DNA of 64,000 bases from Pseudoflavonifractor phocaeensis (GTDB lineage Bacteria > Bacillota > Clostridia > Oscillospirales > Oscillospiraceae), in assembly GCF_021531815.1 (NCBI RefSeq), contig NZ_JADYUM010000001.1:62001-126000 (forward strand), written 5' to 3'. The notes below the pieces were generated by a model that worked only from the letters and a program-made list of their open reading frames with translations, was not told the origin of the DNA and searched no databases. Shown piece after piece: positions 49,951 through 59,451 of this stretch. The position numbers were made by a program, and so were the translations under genes. The first letter of the stretch is position 1. Each line of letters opens with the position of its first letter.

Positions 49951-51032
49951 TACTTGTCACCTCCCATAGACGCGACGAAGCGGTCAAACAGGTACTCGGT
50001 ATCCCGGGGACCGGCGTTGGCCTCGGGGTGGAACTGGGTGGTAAAGCAGTTGGGCCGCTTGTAGCGCAGGCCCTCACAGGTGCCGTCGTTGACGTTCACG
50101 TGGCTGACCTCGGCCACGCTGGGGTCCACGGAGTCGGACAGCACCATATAGCCGTGGTTCTGGCTGGTGATGAATACCCGGCCCTCCGCGATGTCCCGCA
50201 CCGGGTGGTTGCCGCCCCGGTGGCCGTAGGCCAGGCGTCCGGTCTTGGCTCCGGTGGCCAGGGCCAGCAGCTGGTGGCCCAGGCAGACGCCGAACATGGG
50301 GATGGTGCTCTCATAGAGCTTTTTCAGCTCGGCGATGATGGCCACGTTTTCGGCGGGGTCGCCGGGGCCGTTGGACAGCATCACGCCGTCAAAGCCGCCG
50401 GTGAGAATGGTCTCGGCTGGGGTGCTGGCGGGGAACACCGTGACCTTGCAGCCCCGGCGGCGCAGGCACTCGATCATGTTCTGCTTCACGCCGTAGTCCA
50501 ACATGGCCACATGGTGGCGCTGCTCGCCGCAGGCCTCAAAGGTCTGGGGTTCCTTCCGGGTGACCTTTTCCACGGTATTCTCCACCTTGTAGGCCTTCAG
50601 CTTCTCCAACACCTCGGCAACATTAAAATGCTCCGCACAGGTGAGCATACCATTCATGCTCCCCTGACTGCGGAGTATTTTGGTCAGCGCGCGGGTATCC
50701 ACGCCCTCGATGCCGGTAATGTCGTGCTGCTTCAGGAAATTGTTCAGGGTATCCTCACAGCGGAAATTGCTGCCCCGGGGGGACAGGTGGCGGACCACAA
50801 AAGCCTCCACCCAGGGGCGGTCGGACTCATTGTCCTCACTGTTCACGCCATAATTGCCGATGAGGGGATAGGACATGACCACGCCCTGTCCCGCGTAGGA
50901 GGGGTCGGTCAAGATCTCCTGATAGCCGGTCATGGAGGTGTTGAACACCATCTCACAGATCCGGTCGGAGGTGCTGCCGATGCTGGTGCCGGAAAAAATG
51001 CTTCCGTTGGCCAGAATCAAGGTCGCTTTCAT
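49950..51032 (-). CDS. carA: Carbamoyl-phosphate synthase small subunit
   Basis: A 360-residue glutamine amidotransferase that feeds ammonia to CarB. The N-terminal CPSase domain (MKATLILANGSIFSGTSIGS) is followed by the class I amidotransferase domain with the nucleophile in FGVCLGHQLLALATG and the C-terminal His-x-Glu in TTQFHPEANAGP. The ATG at 51032 was chosen over the preceding TTG; GAAGGCGTG lies upstream. First gene of carAB. Confidence 0.98.
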   Translation of the reverse strand: MKATLILANGSIFSGTSIGSTSDRICEMVFNTSMTGYQEILTDPSYAGQGVVMSYPLIGNYGVNSEDNESDRPWVEAFVVRHLSPRGSNFRCEDTLNNFLKQHDITGIEGVDTRALTKILRSQGSMNGMLTCAEHFNVAEVLEKLKAYKVENTVEKVTRKEPQTFEACGEQRHHVAMLDYGVKQNMIECLRRRGCKVTVFPASTPAETILTGGFDGVMLSNGPGDPAENVAIIAELKKLYESTIPMFGVCLGHQLLALATGAKTGRLAYGHRGGNHPVRDIAEGRVFITSQNHGYMVLSDSVDPSVAEVSHVNVNDGTCEGLRYKRPNCFTTQFHPEANAGPRDTEYLFDRFVASMGGDK

Positions 51033-51098
51033 CAATTCTCACACGCCTTCCGTTCCAGTTCTCAGTTGCTCCATAACATGTGCAAACCGTTTCAAGAT

Positions 51099-51127
51099 AT
51101 TGTATCGAAAAAACCGTGCTTTTGCAA
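51099..51127 (-). promoter_or_regulatory. carAB promoter
   Basis: TTGCAA (51122-51127), 17 bp, TACAAT (51099-51104) on the minus strand, leaving a 60-nt leader. No PyrR-type antiterminator or terminator hairpin is obvious in it. Confidence 0.7.
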
Positions 51128-51262
51128 GATGTCGAATCCCCTTTTTCCATATAATTTTCTTCGAAATATTTGGGCAGTTCGTGGGGATAAGTTCTTGCGC
51201 CCCGGGCACACTGTAACGGAGCGGAATTCTTCCGCCCCCACCACCGGACCGAGGTGATCTGT

Positions 51263-51943
51263 TTGTTTACCGGACTTGTCCGAACCATGATCCTATACAT
51301 CCTCATCATCGCAGGCATCCGCCTTATGGGGAAACGGCAGGTGGGGGAGCTGGAGCCTTCCGAGCTGGTGCTCTCCCTCATCATCGCCGACCTGGCCTCG
51401 GTGCCCATGCAGGACTACGGCATCCCCCTGCTCACCGGCGTCATCCCCATCCTCACCCTGCTGTCCGTGACCATGATCCTCTCGATACTCACCACCAAGA
51501 GCGTCCGGTTCCGGGCCGTCCTCTGCGGCCGGCCCAGTATCATCATCCAGAACGGCCTGGTGGATCAGAAAGAGATGTCCCGGAACCGGCTGACGGTGGA
51601 CGAACTGCTGGAGGAGCTGCGGTGCAAGGGCTACACCGACCCCGCCATGGTGAAGTACGCCATTCTGGAGACCAACGGCCAGCTCTCCGTCCTCCCCTAC
51701 GCCAACCAAAAGCCCCCCACCGCCCGACAGCTGAAAGTCTCCGTGGAGGAGGCGGGCCTGCCCCTGGTGGTGGTCAGCGACGGGCGGCTGCTGGAGCGCA
51801 ACCTCACCGCCCTGGGCTATGACCGCCGGTGGCTGGACAAGCGGCTGGAGGAACGGGGGTGCGCCGGCCCGGAGGAGGTCTTTCTCCTGCTGGTGGACGA
51901 GAGCGGGGCCATCTATCTGGCCCGAAAAGACATGGGTATGTAA
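51263..51943 (+). CDS. DUF421 (YetF-like) membrane protein
   Basis: A 226-residue protein with three N-terminal hydrophobic segments and a soluble C-terminal part. Family landmarks are RLMGKRQVGELEPSELVLSL (residues 21-40) and DLASVPMQD. The TTG at 51263 gives the family N-terminus (FTGLVRTMILY) and sits behind GAGGTGAT; a GTG at 51254 is an alternative. DUF421 proteins such as YetF occur in spore-formers and some affect spore germination, but the function is not settled. It is coupled with a DUF4363 gene 12 bp downstream. Confidence 0.88.
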   Translation: MFTGLVRTMILYILIIAGIRLMGKRQVGELEPSELVLSLIIADLASVPMQDYGIPLLTGVIPILTLLSVTMILSILTTKSVRFRAVLCGRPSIIIQNGLVDQKEMSRNRLTVDELLEELRCKGYTDPAMVKYAILETNGQLSVLPYANQKPPTARQLKVSVEEAGLPLVVVSDGRLLERNLTALGYDRRWLDKRLEERGCAGPEEVFLLLVDESGAIYLARKDMGM

Positions 51944-51955
51944 GGAGGCAGCGCC

Positions 51956-52336
51956 ATGAAACGGCTTTGGATCGCCGCCGCCCTGATGGCGGCCATGCTG
52001 GCCGGGAGCCTGGCCAACGCCTGGTATGCCCAGGCTCTGTGCGACGGGCTGAACCAGAAGCTGGCGCTGGCTCGGGAGCTGGCTCAGGCGGAGGCGTGGG
52101 ACCGGGCGGAGGAGCTCACCCGGGAGGTCTACCAGGTCTGGCAGGATCACCACTTCTACCTCCACACCGTCATGCGCCATTCAGACACCGACTCCATCCT
52201 GCGGTCCTTCCGGTCCGTGCTCCAGTACCTGAAGCTGGAGGAGATGGACCAGTACGCCGCCGCCAACGCCGACCTGATGGCCCAGATCGAGCTGCTGGCC
52301 GAGATGGAGCAGGCCAGCGTGGTCAATGTTCTGTGA
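51956..52336 (+). CDS. DUF4363-family protein
   Basis: A 126-residue protein with an N-terminal membrane anchor or signal segment (residues 4-22, LWIAAALMAAMLAGSLANA) followed by about 100 residues of amphipathic helix (DGLNQKLALARELAQAEAWD, RSFRSVLQYLKLEEMDQYAA). DUF4363 genes are commonly found directly after DUF421 genes in clostridia, as here. AAGGAGG precedes the ATG. The function is unknown; it may be a partner or regulator of the YetF-like protein outside the membrane. Confidence 0.8.
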   Translation: MKRLWIAAALMAAMLAGSLANAWYAQALCDGLNQKLALARELAQAEAWDRAEELTREVYQVWQDHHFYLHTVMRHSDTDSILRSFRSVLQYLKLEEMDQYAAANADLMAQIELLAEMEQASVVNVL

Positions 52337-52432
52337 CCGGACAAATTCTCCTTGACTTCCCGCCCATTCGACGGTATAACACTATGCGGGCGTTCTTTCA
52401 TGCTCTGATACAGTCGAAGGCGGGATCCAATC

Positions 52433-53329
52433 GTGAAAAAGGAATATCTTCTGGCCGGCATGGCCATTTTGTTTTGGGGTTCCTCCGCTTCCGTGAGTTC
52501 CCTGATGATCAGTTCCCTGTCCACCATCTCCGTGGTCTTTTTCGGCAGTCTCACCGCGGCGCTCTTTCTCTTTTTACTCTGTTTGTGCACCGGACGGCTC
52601 AAGCTTTTTCGCTCCCTGTCCCTGCATGAACTGGCCCACCTGGCCCTTCTGGGGCTGCTGGGGATGCTGGCGGTCAATCTTTTCTACTATAACGGCCTGA
52701 GCCACCTGAAAGCACAACAGGCCTTCATCATCAATTACCTCTGGCCCATTCTGATTGTCCTGTTCTCCTGCCTGCTGCTGGGAGCCCGCATGACGGCGCA
52801 AAAGGGGCTGGCCCTGGCCCTCTCCTTCTTCGGCGTGGTCATGGTGGCCACCGAGGGGCACTTCACCGGACTGGGACAGATCAGCATGGCAGGCGTCCTG
52901 TTCTGCGTGGCGGACGCGGTCTGCTACGCGCTCTTTTCTGTTCTGAACGTCAAGGTCACCTGCGACAAATTCGTCGCCATGACCGTCTACTATTCTGCCA
53001 GCACTCTGGCCGCCCTCCCCCTCCTGCTGACGTCAGGCCCGGTCCCCGCCCTCTCCCTCCCCCAAATGGGCGTGCTGCTCTGGATCGGCGTGTTCGTCAA
53101 TGGACTGGGCTACACCACCTGGGCCATGGCCATGGACATCGGAGACACGGCCAAGCTGTCCAATCTGGCCTACCTGACCCCCTTCGTCTCCCTGGTCTAC
53201 ATCTTTCTCCTGCTCCATGAGCCCATCAGCTGGGCCTCCTTCGCCGGACTGTTCTTCATCGTCTCCGGTGTGCTGGTCCAGCTTCTCAAGGGTCCCCTCC
53301 CTCTGGTTTCCTACCGGCACTCCCACTAA
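52433..53329 (+). CDS. EamA/DMT-family transporter
   Basis: A 298-residue protein with ten predicted hydrophobic segments arranged as two EamA repeats (about 5-135 and 150-285), the layout of drug/metabolite exporters such as YddG and RhaT relatives. Motifs include LFWGSSASVSSLMIS near the start and YNGLSHLKAQQAFIINYLWP in the first repeat. It starts at a GTG (52433) with a weak ribosome site. Monocistronic, ended by a terminator. The substrate is unknown; amino-acid export is the commonest role of close types. Confidence 0.88.
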   Translation: MKKEYLLAGMAILFWGSSASVSSLMISSLSTISVVFFGSLTAALFLFLLCLCTGRLKLFRSLSLHELAHLALLGLLGMLAVNLFYYNGLSHLKAQQAFIINYLWPILIVLFSCLLLGARMTAQKGLALALSFFGVVMVATEGHFTGLGQISMAGVLFCVADAVCYALFSVLNVKVTCDKFVAMTVYYSASTLAALPLLLTSGPVPALSLPQMGVLLWIGVFVNGLGYTTWAMAMDIGDTAKLSNLAYLTPFVSLVYIFLLLHEPISWASFAGLFFIVSGVLVQLLKGPLPLVSYRHSH

Positions 53330-53346
53330 ATCTTTCTGATGATCAT

Positions 53347-53393
53347 AAGACCGCGTGAGGCCGCCTTGTCCGCGACCCCACACGGTCTTTTTT
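53347..53393 (+). terminator. Terminator after the EamA gene
   Basis: AAGACCG (53347-53353) and CGGTCTT (53383-53389), with a GTG/CAC extension, then TTTT. Confidence 0.75.
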
Positions 53394-53410
53394 CGCCCTT
53401 CGCAGCGAGA

Positions 53411-53448
53411 AACCGGGTCCGGCGGGGACATTCCCGCCGGACCCGGTT
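53411..53448 (-). terminator. Hairpin after glmS
   Basis: Perfect 16-bp arms (53411-53426 and 53433-53448), 16 bp past the glmS stop. GC-rich, without a clear T-run on the minus strand. Confidence 0.65.
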
Positions 53449-53463
53449 GAAACAGATTCCGTT

Positions 53464-55299
53464 TTACTCCACCGTGACGCTCTTGGCCAGATTTCTGGGC
53501 TTATCGATGTCGCAGCCCCGCATCAAGGCCACATAGTAGGCGAAGAGCTGGAGGGGCACCACGCCCAGAGAGGGCAGCAGCAGGTCGTGGGTGTCCGGGA
53601 TGGTCATGACTGCGTTGGCGGTTTTTGCCATCTCCGACCTGTGGCTCTCGGTGGTCAGGGCCAGCACGTCAGCTCCCCGGGACTTCACCTCCACCACGTT
53701 GCTCATGGCCTTCTCAAAGAGCTTGCCGTAGGTGCCCAGCGCCACCACCAGGGTGCCGTCCTCGATGAGGCTGATGGTACCGTGCTTCAGCTCGCCGGAG
53801 GCGTAGGCCTCGGAGTGGATATAGGAGATCTCCTTCAGCTTCAGGGAGCCCTCCAGCCCCAGGGCATAGTCCACGTTGCGGCCGATGAAGAACACGCTGT
53901 TGTGGTTAAAATACTGGGAGGCAAAATACTGGATGTCGTCCCGGTCGGCCAGAACAGCCTCCATCTTGCCGGGCAGGCGGAGCATCTCCTCCAGCGCCTC
54001 CCGGTACTCCGCCTCGCCGATGGTGCCCAGGACGCGGGCGAAATAGAGGGCCAGCAGGTCGATGACCGCCATCTGGGTGGAGTAGGCCTTAGTGGTGGCT
54101 ACGGCGATCTCCGGTCCCGCCCAGGTGTACAGCACCACGTCGGACTCCCGAGCGATGGAGCTACCCACCACGTTGACGATGGACAGTACCTTGGCCCCCA
54201 GCCGCTTGGCCTCCCGCAGGGCGGCCATGGTATCCAGAGTCTCCCCCGACTGGCTGATGGCCACCACCAGGGTATTTTCGTCCACAATGGGGTCCATGTA
54301 CCGGAACTCCGAGGCCAGAGCCACCTCCACGGGCTTCCGGGTCAGCCGCTCCAGGTTGTACTTGCCCACCATGCCCACGTGGTAGCTGGAGCCGCAGGCC
54401 ACGATGTAGACCTTGCGGATGTTCCGGATGTAGTCCTCCGTCAGGCCGAAATCCTCAAAGCAGACCGCCCCGTCCTTGATACGGGGGAAAATGGCCCGCC
54501 GCAGCGCCTCGGGCTGCTCCATGATCTCCTTGAACATGAAGTGCTCATAGCCGCCCTTCTCCGCCGCGTCGATCTCCCAGTCCACATGGGTGATTTCCTT
54601 CTCGATGGGCTGCATCAGGTGGTTGTAGCACTGGATGCCGTCCCGGGTGAGAACGGCCACCTCGCCGTCCTCCATATAACCCACGTTTCTGGTGTGCTTG
54701 ATGATGGCGGTAACGTCACTGGCCAGGAAATTGCACCCGTCCCCATAGCCCAGGATCAGCGGGCTGTCCTTCCGGACGGCCACCAGCCGGTCCGGCGCGT
54801 CGGCGCAGAGGATGCCCAGGGCGTAGGCTCCCTGGATGCGGCGGAGCACCCGTCCCACGGCCTCCAGGATGTCCCCCTCGTAGAAATACTCGATGAGCTG
54901 GGCCACCACCTCGGTGTCCGTCTCGGAGGTGAAGACCACCCCTTTGTCCTCCAGGAAGGCCTTCAGCTCGGCGTAGTTTTCGATGATGCCGTTATGGACC
55001 ACCGCAATCTTGCCGTTCTGGCTCACCTGGGGGTGGGAGTTGACGTCGCTGGGTGCCCCATGGGTGGCCCAGCGGGTATGGCCGATGCCCACGGTACCGT
55101 CCAGCGCCGCGCCCCCCTGGAGCATGTCGGACAGCACCTGCAGCCGTCCCTTGGCCTTGTGGACAGACAGGGCCTCCGCCCGCTCCGAATAGACGGCCAC
55201 ACCGGCGGAATCATACCCCCGGTACTCCAATCGCGCCAGACCGTCCAACAGCACGGGAGCCGCCTGCTCCCTGCCGATATAGCCAACGATTCCACACAT
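53464..55299 (-). CDS. glmS: Glutamine-fructose-6-phosphate aminotransferase (isomerising)
   Basis: A 611-residue enzyme making glucosamine-6-phosphate, the first step to peptidoglycan amino sugars. The N-terminal nucleophile Cys follows the initiator (MCGIVGYIGR), the Ntn amidotransferase domain runs to about 230, then two SIS sugar-isomerase domains, ending in NLAKSVTVE as in other GlmS. GGAGGAAC precedes the ATG at 55299. Expression is probably controlled by the glmS ribozyme in its leader. Confidence 0.98.
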   Translation of the reverse strand: MCGIVGYIGREQAAPVLLDGLARLEYRGYDSAGVAVYSERAEALSVHKAKGRLQVLSDMLQGGAALDGTVGIGHTRWATHGAPSDVNSHPQVSQNGKIAVVHNGIIENYAELKAFLEDKGVVFTSETDTEVVAQLIEYFYEGDILEAVGRVLRRIQGAYALGILCADAPDRLVAVRKDSPLILGYGDGCNFLASDVTAIIKHTRNVGYMEDGEVAVLTRDGIQCYNHLMQPIEKEITHVDWEIDAAEKGGYEHFMFKEIMEQPEALRRAIFPRIKDGAVCFEDFGLTEDYIRNIRKVYIVACGSSYHVGMVGKYNLERLTRKPVEVALASEFRYMDPIVDENTLVVAISQSGETLDTMAALREAKRLGAKVLSIVNVVGSSIARESDVVLYTWAGPEIAVATTKAYSTQMAVIDLLALYFARVLGTIGEAEYREALEEMLRLPGKMEAVLADRDDIQYFASQYFNHNSVFFIGRNVDYALGLEGSLKLKEISYIHSEAYASGELKHGTISLIEDGTLVVALGTYGKLFEKAMSNVVEVKSRGADVLALTTESHRSEMAKTANAVMTIPDTHDLLLPSLGVVPLQLFAYYVALMRGCDIDKPRNLAKSVTVE

Positions 55300-55368
55300 A
55301 TGAAATTGTTCCTCCTGATTTGATCAAAATAAGTCAAGAGGACAAACTCGCAGCCATTTGCCTCGTCC

Positions 55369-55523
55369 CCCGGCCACAGTCCCTTTGTTCCCCGGTCACC
55401 CGGGTATTTCCTGGCTGTGTGCGCACCCGGAGCAGTGCGGAGGGGCATCCGCCGAATCCTTCGATACTCCCCTCTCCTCGTCGTCCCGTGGGCCGACGTC
55501 CGCCGGTCCCCGGGCACTGGCGC
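55369..55523 (-). ncRNA. glmS ribozyme (glucosamine-6-phosphate-activated)
   Basis: On the minus strand the conserved core is present: the cleavage-side AGCGCCAG (cleavage expected 5' of the G at 55523), ACGACGAGGAG, then TATCGAAGGATTCGGCGGA and TGCCCCTCC (about 55468 down to 55432), ending in a GGAACAAAGGGACTGTGG 3' segment. It lies 70-225 nt ahead of glmS. Such ribozymes self-cleave when GlcN6P is abundant and lower glmS mRNA. Confidence 0.9.
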
Positions 55524-55600
55524 TTGTGTTGGGCCAGACCCAAAGTCCTCCTTTCCTTCTGCGATCCTGTGAGAAAGGCCGATCCGGTCTTTCCAGTTAC

Positions 55601-55629
55601 ATTATACGGGATTCCTTCCCAGGAGTAAA
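55601..55629 (-). promoter_or_regulatory. glmS promoter
   Basis: TTTACT (55624-55629), 17 bp, TATAAT (55601-55606) on the minus strand, about 75 bp ahead of the ribozyme cleavage site. Confidence 0.75.
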
Positions 55630-55803
55630 GGGCAAAGTACCCTGTTCTTTTTTTGAGCCGGAACAGATCTCTGGTCAATATGTCAAACGCCGTGGGACAA
55701 GCCCCGGCAGATCAACCGGAGTTTGACGCTTTCACGGCCCCACAGGGGGAAGGCTCCTTTACACTTCCAGTGTACCTGCCCGGTTCATGTTCCGACTCTC
55801 CCC

Positions 55804-55832
55804 TTGCCTTTCCGCCCTTCCCCTGTTATATT
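55804..55832 (+). promoter_or_regulatory. rsmA promoter
   Basis: TTGCCT (55804-55809), 17 bp, TATATT (55827-55832). Confidence 0.6.
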
Positions 55833-55883
55833 ATTCCTGAGCAAGAAAACCAGTGATTCTTCACATACTATAAGGAGCACATC

Positions 55884-56744
55884 ATGGATCTATGTGATAT
55901 CAACCAGATCAAAGCCCTGCTGACCCGCCACGGCTTCCGTTTCTCCAAATCCATGGGGCAGAACTTTCTCATTGAGCCCTGGGTCCCCCGGGACATCGCC
56001 GCGTCCTCAGGGGCCGCTCCCGGTAAGGGCGTGCTGGAGATTGGCCCCGGCATCGGTCCCCTGACCACCCAGCTGTCTCTGCTGGCAGATAAGGTCGTCT
56101 CGGTGGAGCTGGACCGGTCCCTGCTGCCCATTCTGGCCGAGACGCTGGCCGGACGGGACAACACCGAGATCGTCTCCGGGGACATTTTGAAGACGGACAT
56201 CCCCGCCTTGGTCCGGGAAAAGTTTGCCGGTCTGGAGCCCATCGCCTGCGCCAACCTGCCCTATAACATCACCACCCCCGCCATCACCGCTCTGATCGAG
56301 GCCGGGTGTTTCTCCGCCATCACGGTGATGATCCAGCGGGAGGTGGCCCGCCGCATCTGCGCCGCTCCCGGGACAGCGGACTACGGAGCCTTCTCCCTCT
56401 ACTGCCAGTACCACACCGTCCCGGAGCTGCTCTTTGACGTGCCTCCCTCCTGCTTCGTCCCCGCCCCAAAGGTGACCTCCTCGGTGGTTCGGATGGTCCC
56501 CCGTCCCGCTCCGGCGGAGGTGGACGACCCGTCCCACTTCTTCCTGGTGGTCAGGGCCGCCTTCTCCCAGCGGCGTAAGACTTTGCTGAACGGACTGAAC
56601 TCTGCCTTCGGCCAGACCCTCTCCAAAGAGGAGCTCTCCCGGATCATCCTGGACTGCGGCCTCCCCGCCGACGTCCGGGGAGAACGGCTGGGCATCCCCG
56701 AATTCGCCGCCCTCTCCAAAGCCCTGCGCCGCGCGGGGGCTTGA
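55884..56744 (+). CDS. rsmA: 16S rRNA (adenine-1518/1519 dimethyl) transferase
   Basis: A 286-residue SAM-dependent methyltransferase (KsgA) that dimethylates two adjacent adenines in helix 45 of 16S rRNA during 30S maturation. Motif I LEIGPGIGPLT (about residue 52), the acidic VVSVELDRSL and the catalytic NLPYNITTP (motif IV) are intact. The N-terminal FSKSMGQNFLI is typical. AAGGAG precedes the ATG at 55884. It stands alone. Confidence 0.97.
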   Translation: MDLCDINQIKALLTRHGFRFSKSMGQNFLIEPWVPRDIAASSGAAPGKGVLEIGPGIGPLTTQLSLLADKVVSVELDRSLLPILAETLAGRDNTEIVSGDILKTDIPALVREKFAGLEPIACANLPYNITTPAITALIEAGCFSAITVMIQREVARRICAAPGTADYGAFSLYCQYHTVPELLFDVPPSCFVPAPKVTSSVVRMVPRPAPAEVDDPSHFFLVVRAAFSQRRKTLLNGLNSAFGQTLSKEELSRIILDCGLPADVRGERLGIPEFAALSKALRRAGA

Positions 56745-56845
56745 TTTTCCCTCCCCATTGGGACACGGTCCGGAAATTCGGCGGTTTCCGCCGCATGTTC
56801 AAAGATGCAATGGAATATATAGCTAAATTGCAATCTCCAATGACA

Positions 56846-56874
56846 TTGACTTTGTCCTCCGCTCCGTGTATTAT
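56846..56874 (+). promoter_or_regulatory. pckA promoter
   Basis: TTGACT (56846-56851), 17 bp, TATTAT (56869-56874), about 80 bp ahead of the start codon. Confidence 0.75.
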
Positions 56875-56957
56875 TATAGAGATTGAAGATAATCCCTCCT
56901 GCTCCGCGGGCAGGTCCCGCGGCGGGAAGATCATGTAAGAAAAGAGGTCATACAACT

Positions 56958-58565
56958 ATGGCAGAGATCAATCTGAACAAGTATGGTATCACCGGTACCA
57001 CCGAGATCGTCTACAATCCCTCTTACGAAATGCTCTTTGATGAGGAGACCAAGCCCGAGCTGGAAGGCTTTGACAAGGGCCAGGTCAGCGAGCTGGGCGC
57101 GGTGAACGTGATGACCGGCATCTACACCGGCCGTTCCCCCAAGGACAAGTATATCGTCATGGACGAGAACTCCAAGAACACTGTTTGGTGGACCTCCGAC
57201 GAGTACAAGAACGACAACCACCCCATGAGCGAGGAGACCTGGGCCACCGTCAAGGACCTGGCCATTCAGGAGCTGTCCAACAAGCGCCTGTTCGTGGTGG
57301 ACGCCTTCTGCGGCGCCAACAAGGACACCCGCATGGCCATCCGCTTCATCATGGAAGTGGCCTGGCAGGCCCACTTCGTGAAGAACATGTTCATCGTCCC
57401 CACCGAGGAGGAGCTGGCCAACTTCGAGCCCAACTTCATCGTCTACACCGCCTCCAAGGCCAAGGTGGACAACTACAAGGAGCTGGGCCTGAACTCCGAG
57501 ACCTGTGTTGCCTTCAACATCACCTCCCGTGAGCAGGTCATTCTGAACACCTGGTACGGCGGCGAGATGAAGAAGGGCATGTTCTCCATGATGAACTACT
57601 ACCTGCCCCTGAAGGGCATCGCCTCCATGCACTGCTCCGCCAACACCGACATGAACGGCGAGAACACCGCCATCTTCTTCGGCCTGTCCGGCACCGGCAA
57701 GACCACCCTGTCCACCGATCCCAAGCGCCTGCTCATCGGCGACGACGAGCACGGCTGGGACGACGAGGGCGTGTTTAACTTCGAGGGCGGCTGCTACGCC
57801 AAGGTCATCAACCTGGACAAGGATTCCGAGCCCGACATCTACAACGCCATCAAGCGCAACGCCCTGTTGGAGAACGTGACCCTGGACGCCGAGGGCAAGA
57901 TCGACTTCGCCGACAAGAGCGTCACCGAGAATACCCGCGTCTCCTACCCCATCAACCACATCCAGAACATCGTGCGGCCCATCTCCGCCGCCCCCGCCGC
58001 TAAGAACGTGATCTTCCTGTCCGCCGACGCCTTCGGCGTGCTGCCCCCCGTCTCCATCCTGACCCCCGAGCAGACCCAGTACTACTTCCTGTCCGGCTTC
58101 ACCGCCAAGCTGGCCGGCACCGAGCGGGGCATCACCGAGCCCACTCCCACCTTCTCCGCCTGCTTCGGCCAGGCCTTCCTGGAGCTGCACCCCACCAAGT
58201 ACGCCGAGGAGCTGGTCAAGAAGATGGAGGTCTCCGGCGCCAAGGCCTATCTGGTCAACACCGGCTGGAACGGCACCGGCAAGCGCATCACCATCAAGGA
58301 TACCCGCGGCATCATCGACGCCATCCTGAACGGCGACATCGGCAAGGCCCCCACCAAGACCATCCCCTACTTCAACCTGGAGGTCCCCACCGAGCTGCCC
58401 GGCGTGGATTCCGGCATTCTGGACCCCCGCGACACCTATGCGGACGCCGCTGAGTGGGAGACCAAGGCCAAGGACCTGGCTTCCCGCTTCGTCAAGAACT
58501 TCGCCAAGTACACCACCAACGAGGCTGGCAAGGCCCTGGTCAAGGCCGGCCCTGTGGCGGAATAA
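56958..58565 (+). CDS. pckA: Phosphoenolpyruvate carboxykinase (ATP)
   Basis: A 535-residue ATP-dependent PEPCK, linking oxaloacetate and PEP; in gut anaerobes it often runs toward oxaloacetate, capturing CO2 and making ATP. The kinase P-loop [11 protein letters not shown] (about 241-251), the PEPCK motif [11 protein letters not shown] and [20 protein letters not shown] are visible. The ATG at 56958 follows AAGAGGTC and gives [12 protein letters not shown]; an upstream extension was dropped. The codon use is extremely C-biased, as expected for a highly expressed gene. A terminator follows. Confidence 0.98.
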   Translation: MAEINLNKYGITGTTEIVYNPSYEMLFDEETKPELEGFDKGQVSELGAVNVMTGIYTGRSPKDKYIVMDENSKNTVWWTSDEYKNDNHPMSEETWATVKDLAIQELSNKRLFVVDAFCGANKDTRMAIRFIMEVAWQAHFVKNMFIVPTEEELANFEPNFIVYTASKAKVDNYKELGLNSETCVAFNITSREQVILNTWYGGEMKKGMFSMMNYYLPLKGIASMHCSANTDMNGENTAIFFGLSGTGKTTLSTDPKRLLIGDDEHGWDDEGVFNFEGGCYAKVINLDKDSEPDIYNAIKRNALLENVTLDAEGKIDFADKSVTENTRVSYPINHIQNIVRPISAAPAAKNVIFLSADAFGVLPPVSILTPEQTQYYFLSGFTAKLAGTERGITEPTPTFSACFGQAFLELHPTKYAEELVKKMEVSGAKAYLVNTGWNGTGKRITIKDTRGIIDAILNGDIGKAPTKTIPYFNLEVPTELPGVDSGILDPRDTYADAAEWETKAKDLASRFVKNFAKYTTNEAGKALVKAGPVAE

Positions 58566-58575
58566 TTTCATCTTG

Positions 58576-58607
58576 AAAAGGGCGCCGCGTCCGCGGTGCC
58601 CTTTTTT
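58576..58607 (+). terminator. pckA terminator
   Basis: AAGGGC-G-CCGCG / CGCGG-T-GCCCTT stem then TTTT; one mismatch. Confidence 0.88.
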
Positions 58608-58619
58608 GTGAGGTCTTCC

Positions 58620-59291
58620 ATGAAACACAATCAAATGTCGGAATCTCTTCCCGTCGGTCTCCTGCTGGCTCTGGCCGGGGGAATGCTGGACGCGTACAGC
58701 TATTTGAACCGGGGTGAGGTCTTCGCCACCGCCGAGACGGGCAACCTCGTCCTCCTGGGCCTCCACCTGGCTCGGGGCCAGTGGAGCGAAGGGCTGCACT
58801 ACCTCCTCCCCATCCTTTCCTTCACCGCCGGGGTGCTGTTCACCGAGGCCCTGCGCCGGCGTTTGGGTCCCAACGCCGGACGGCTCCACTGGCGGCAGCC
58901 CATCCTCATTGCCGAGTGCCTGGTGCTACTCCTGGTGTCTCTGCTGCCCCTGGGCAGCTTCGACCCTCTGGCCAATATGCTGATCTCCTTCACCAGTGCC
59001 GTCCAGATCGAGTCCTTCCGGCAATTCCGGGGCTGCGGCTGCGCCACCACCATGTGCACAGGCAACCTGCGCAGCGGTACGGAGCACCTGTTTCGGGCAC
59101 TGACCCAGCCCGGCAGCCAGTCCGCGCCCAAGGCCGCCCTGTATTACGGGCTGATCCTCTCCTTCGTGACGGGAGCGGTGGCCAGCGGCCTGCTCTCTCC
59201 CTTCTTCGGCGGACATACCGTCCTGGCCTCCTGCCTGCCCTTGCTGGCTGCGTTCCTCCTTATGTTCCGGGACACCCTGGGCGGGGAGTAA
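58620..59291 (+). CDS. DUF1275 (YoaK-like) membrane protein
   Basis: A 223-residue integral membrane protein with about six hydrophobic segments. Family marks are the N-terminal GGMLDAYSYLNRGEVFATAE and TGNLVLLGLHLA, and the mid-protein TTMCTGNLRSG, the paired TGN motifs of the YoaK/DUF1275 family. Function is unknown, possibly a small-molecule permease. The ATG at 58620 (GAGGTC upstream) was preferred over an in-frame codon inside the pckA terminator. Confidence 0.88.
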   Translation: MKHNQMSESLPVGLLLALAGGMLDAYSYLNRGEVFATAETGNLVLLGLHLARGQWSEGLHYLLPILSFTAGVLFTEALRRRLGPNAGRLHWRQPILIAECLVLLLVSLLPLGSFDPLANMLISFTSAVQIESFRQFRGCGCATTMCTGNLRSGTEHLFRALTQPGSQSAPKAALYYGLILSFVTGAVASGLLSPFFGGHTVLASCLPLLAAFLLMFRDTLGGE

Positions 59292-59451
59292 GGGCCAAGC
59301 CCGGCCATGAAAGCGGCCTGACGCGGGCGTCGGTCGCCATATTCCGTAGGACTATGTGGGGGCACGGCAAGCCGTGCCCCTTTTCGCTGGACTTTTTCCC
59401 GGTTTTCCGATAAACTGGGGAGGACTTCATTTACCAAGGAGAGCGAATGCC

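Larger units (their letters stand above)
55300..55883. other. glmS leader and rsmA upstream region
   Basis: Holds the glmS ribozyme (55369-55523), the glmS promoter (55601-55629) and the rsmA promoter (55804-55832). The 55630-55800 stretch is unremarkable, with no gene seen. Confidence 0.7.

Noticed and set aside
46681-50064. 1127-codon open frame on the plus strand opposite carB
   Set aside because: It mirrors carB codon by codon, has no ribosome site or family similarity, and arises because strong GC third-position bias keeps the opposite frame open. The same applies to long frames opposite hutU, pckA, glmS, fhs, copA, tex and hutI.
53347-53448. Structured RNA between the EamA gene and glmS
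   Set aside because: The two hairpins are sufficiently explained as terminators or 3'-end hairpins of the two converging genes.
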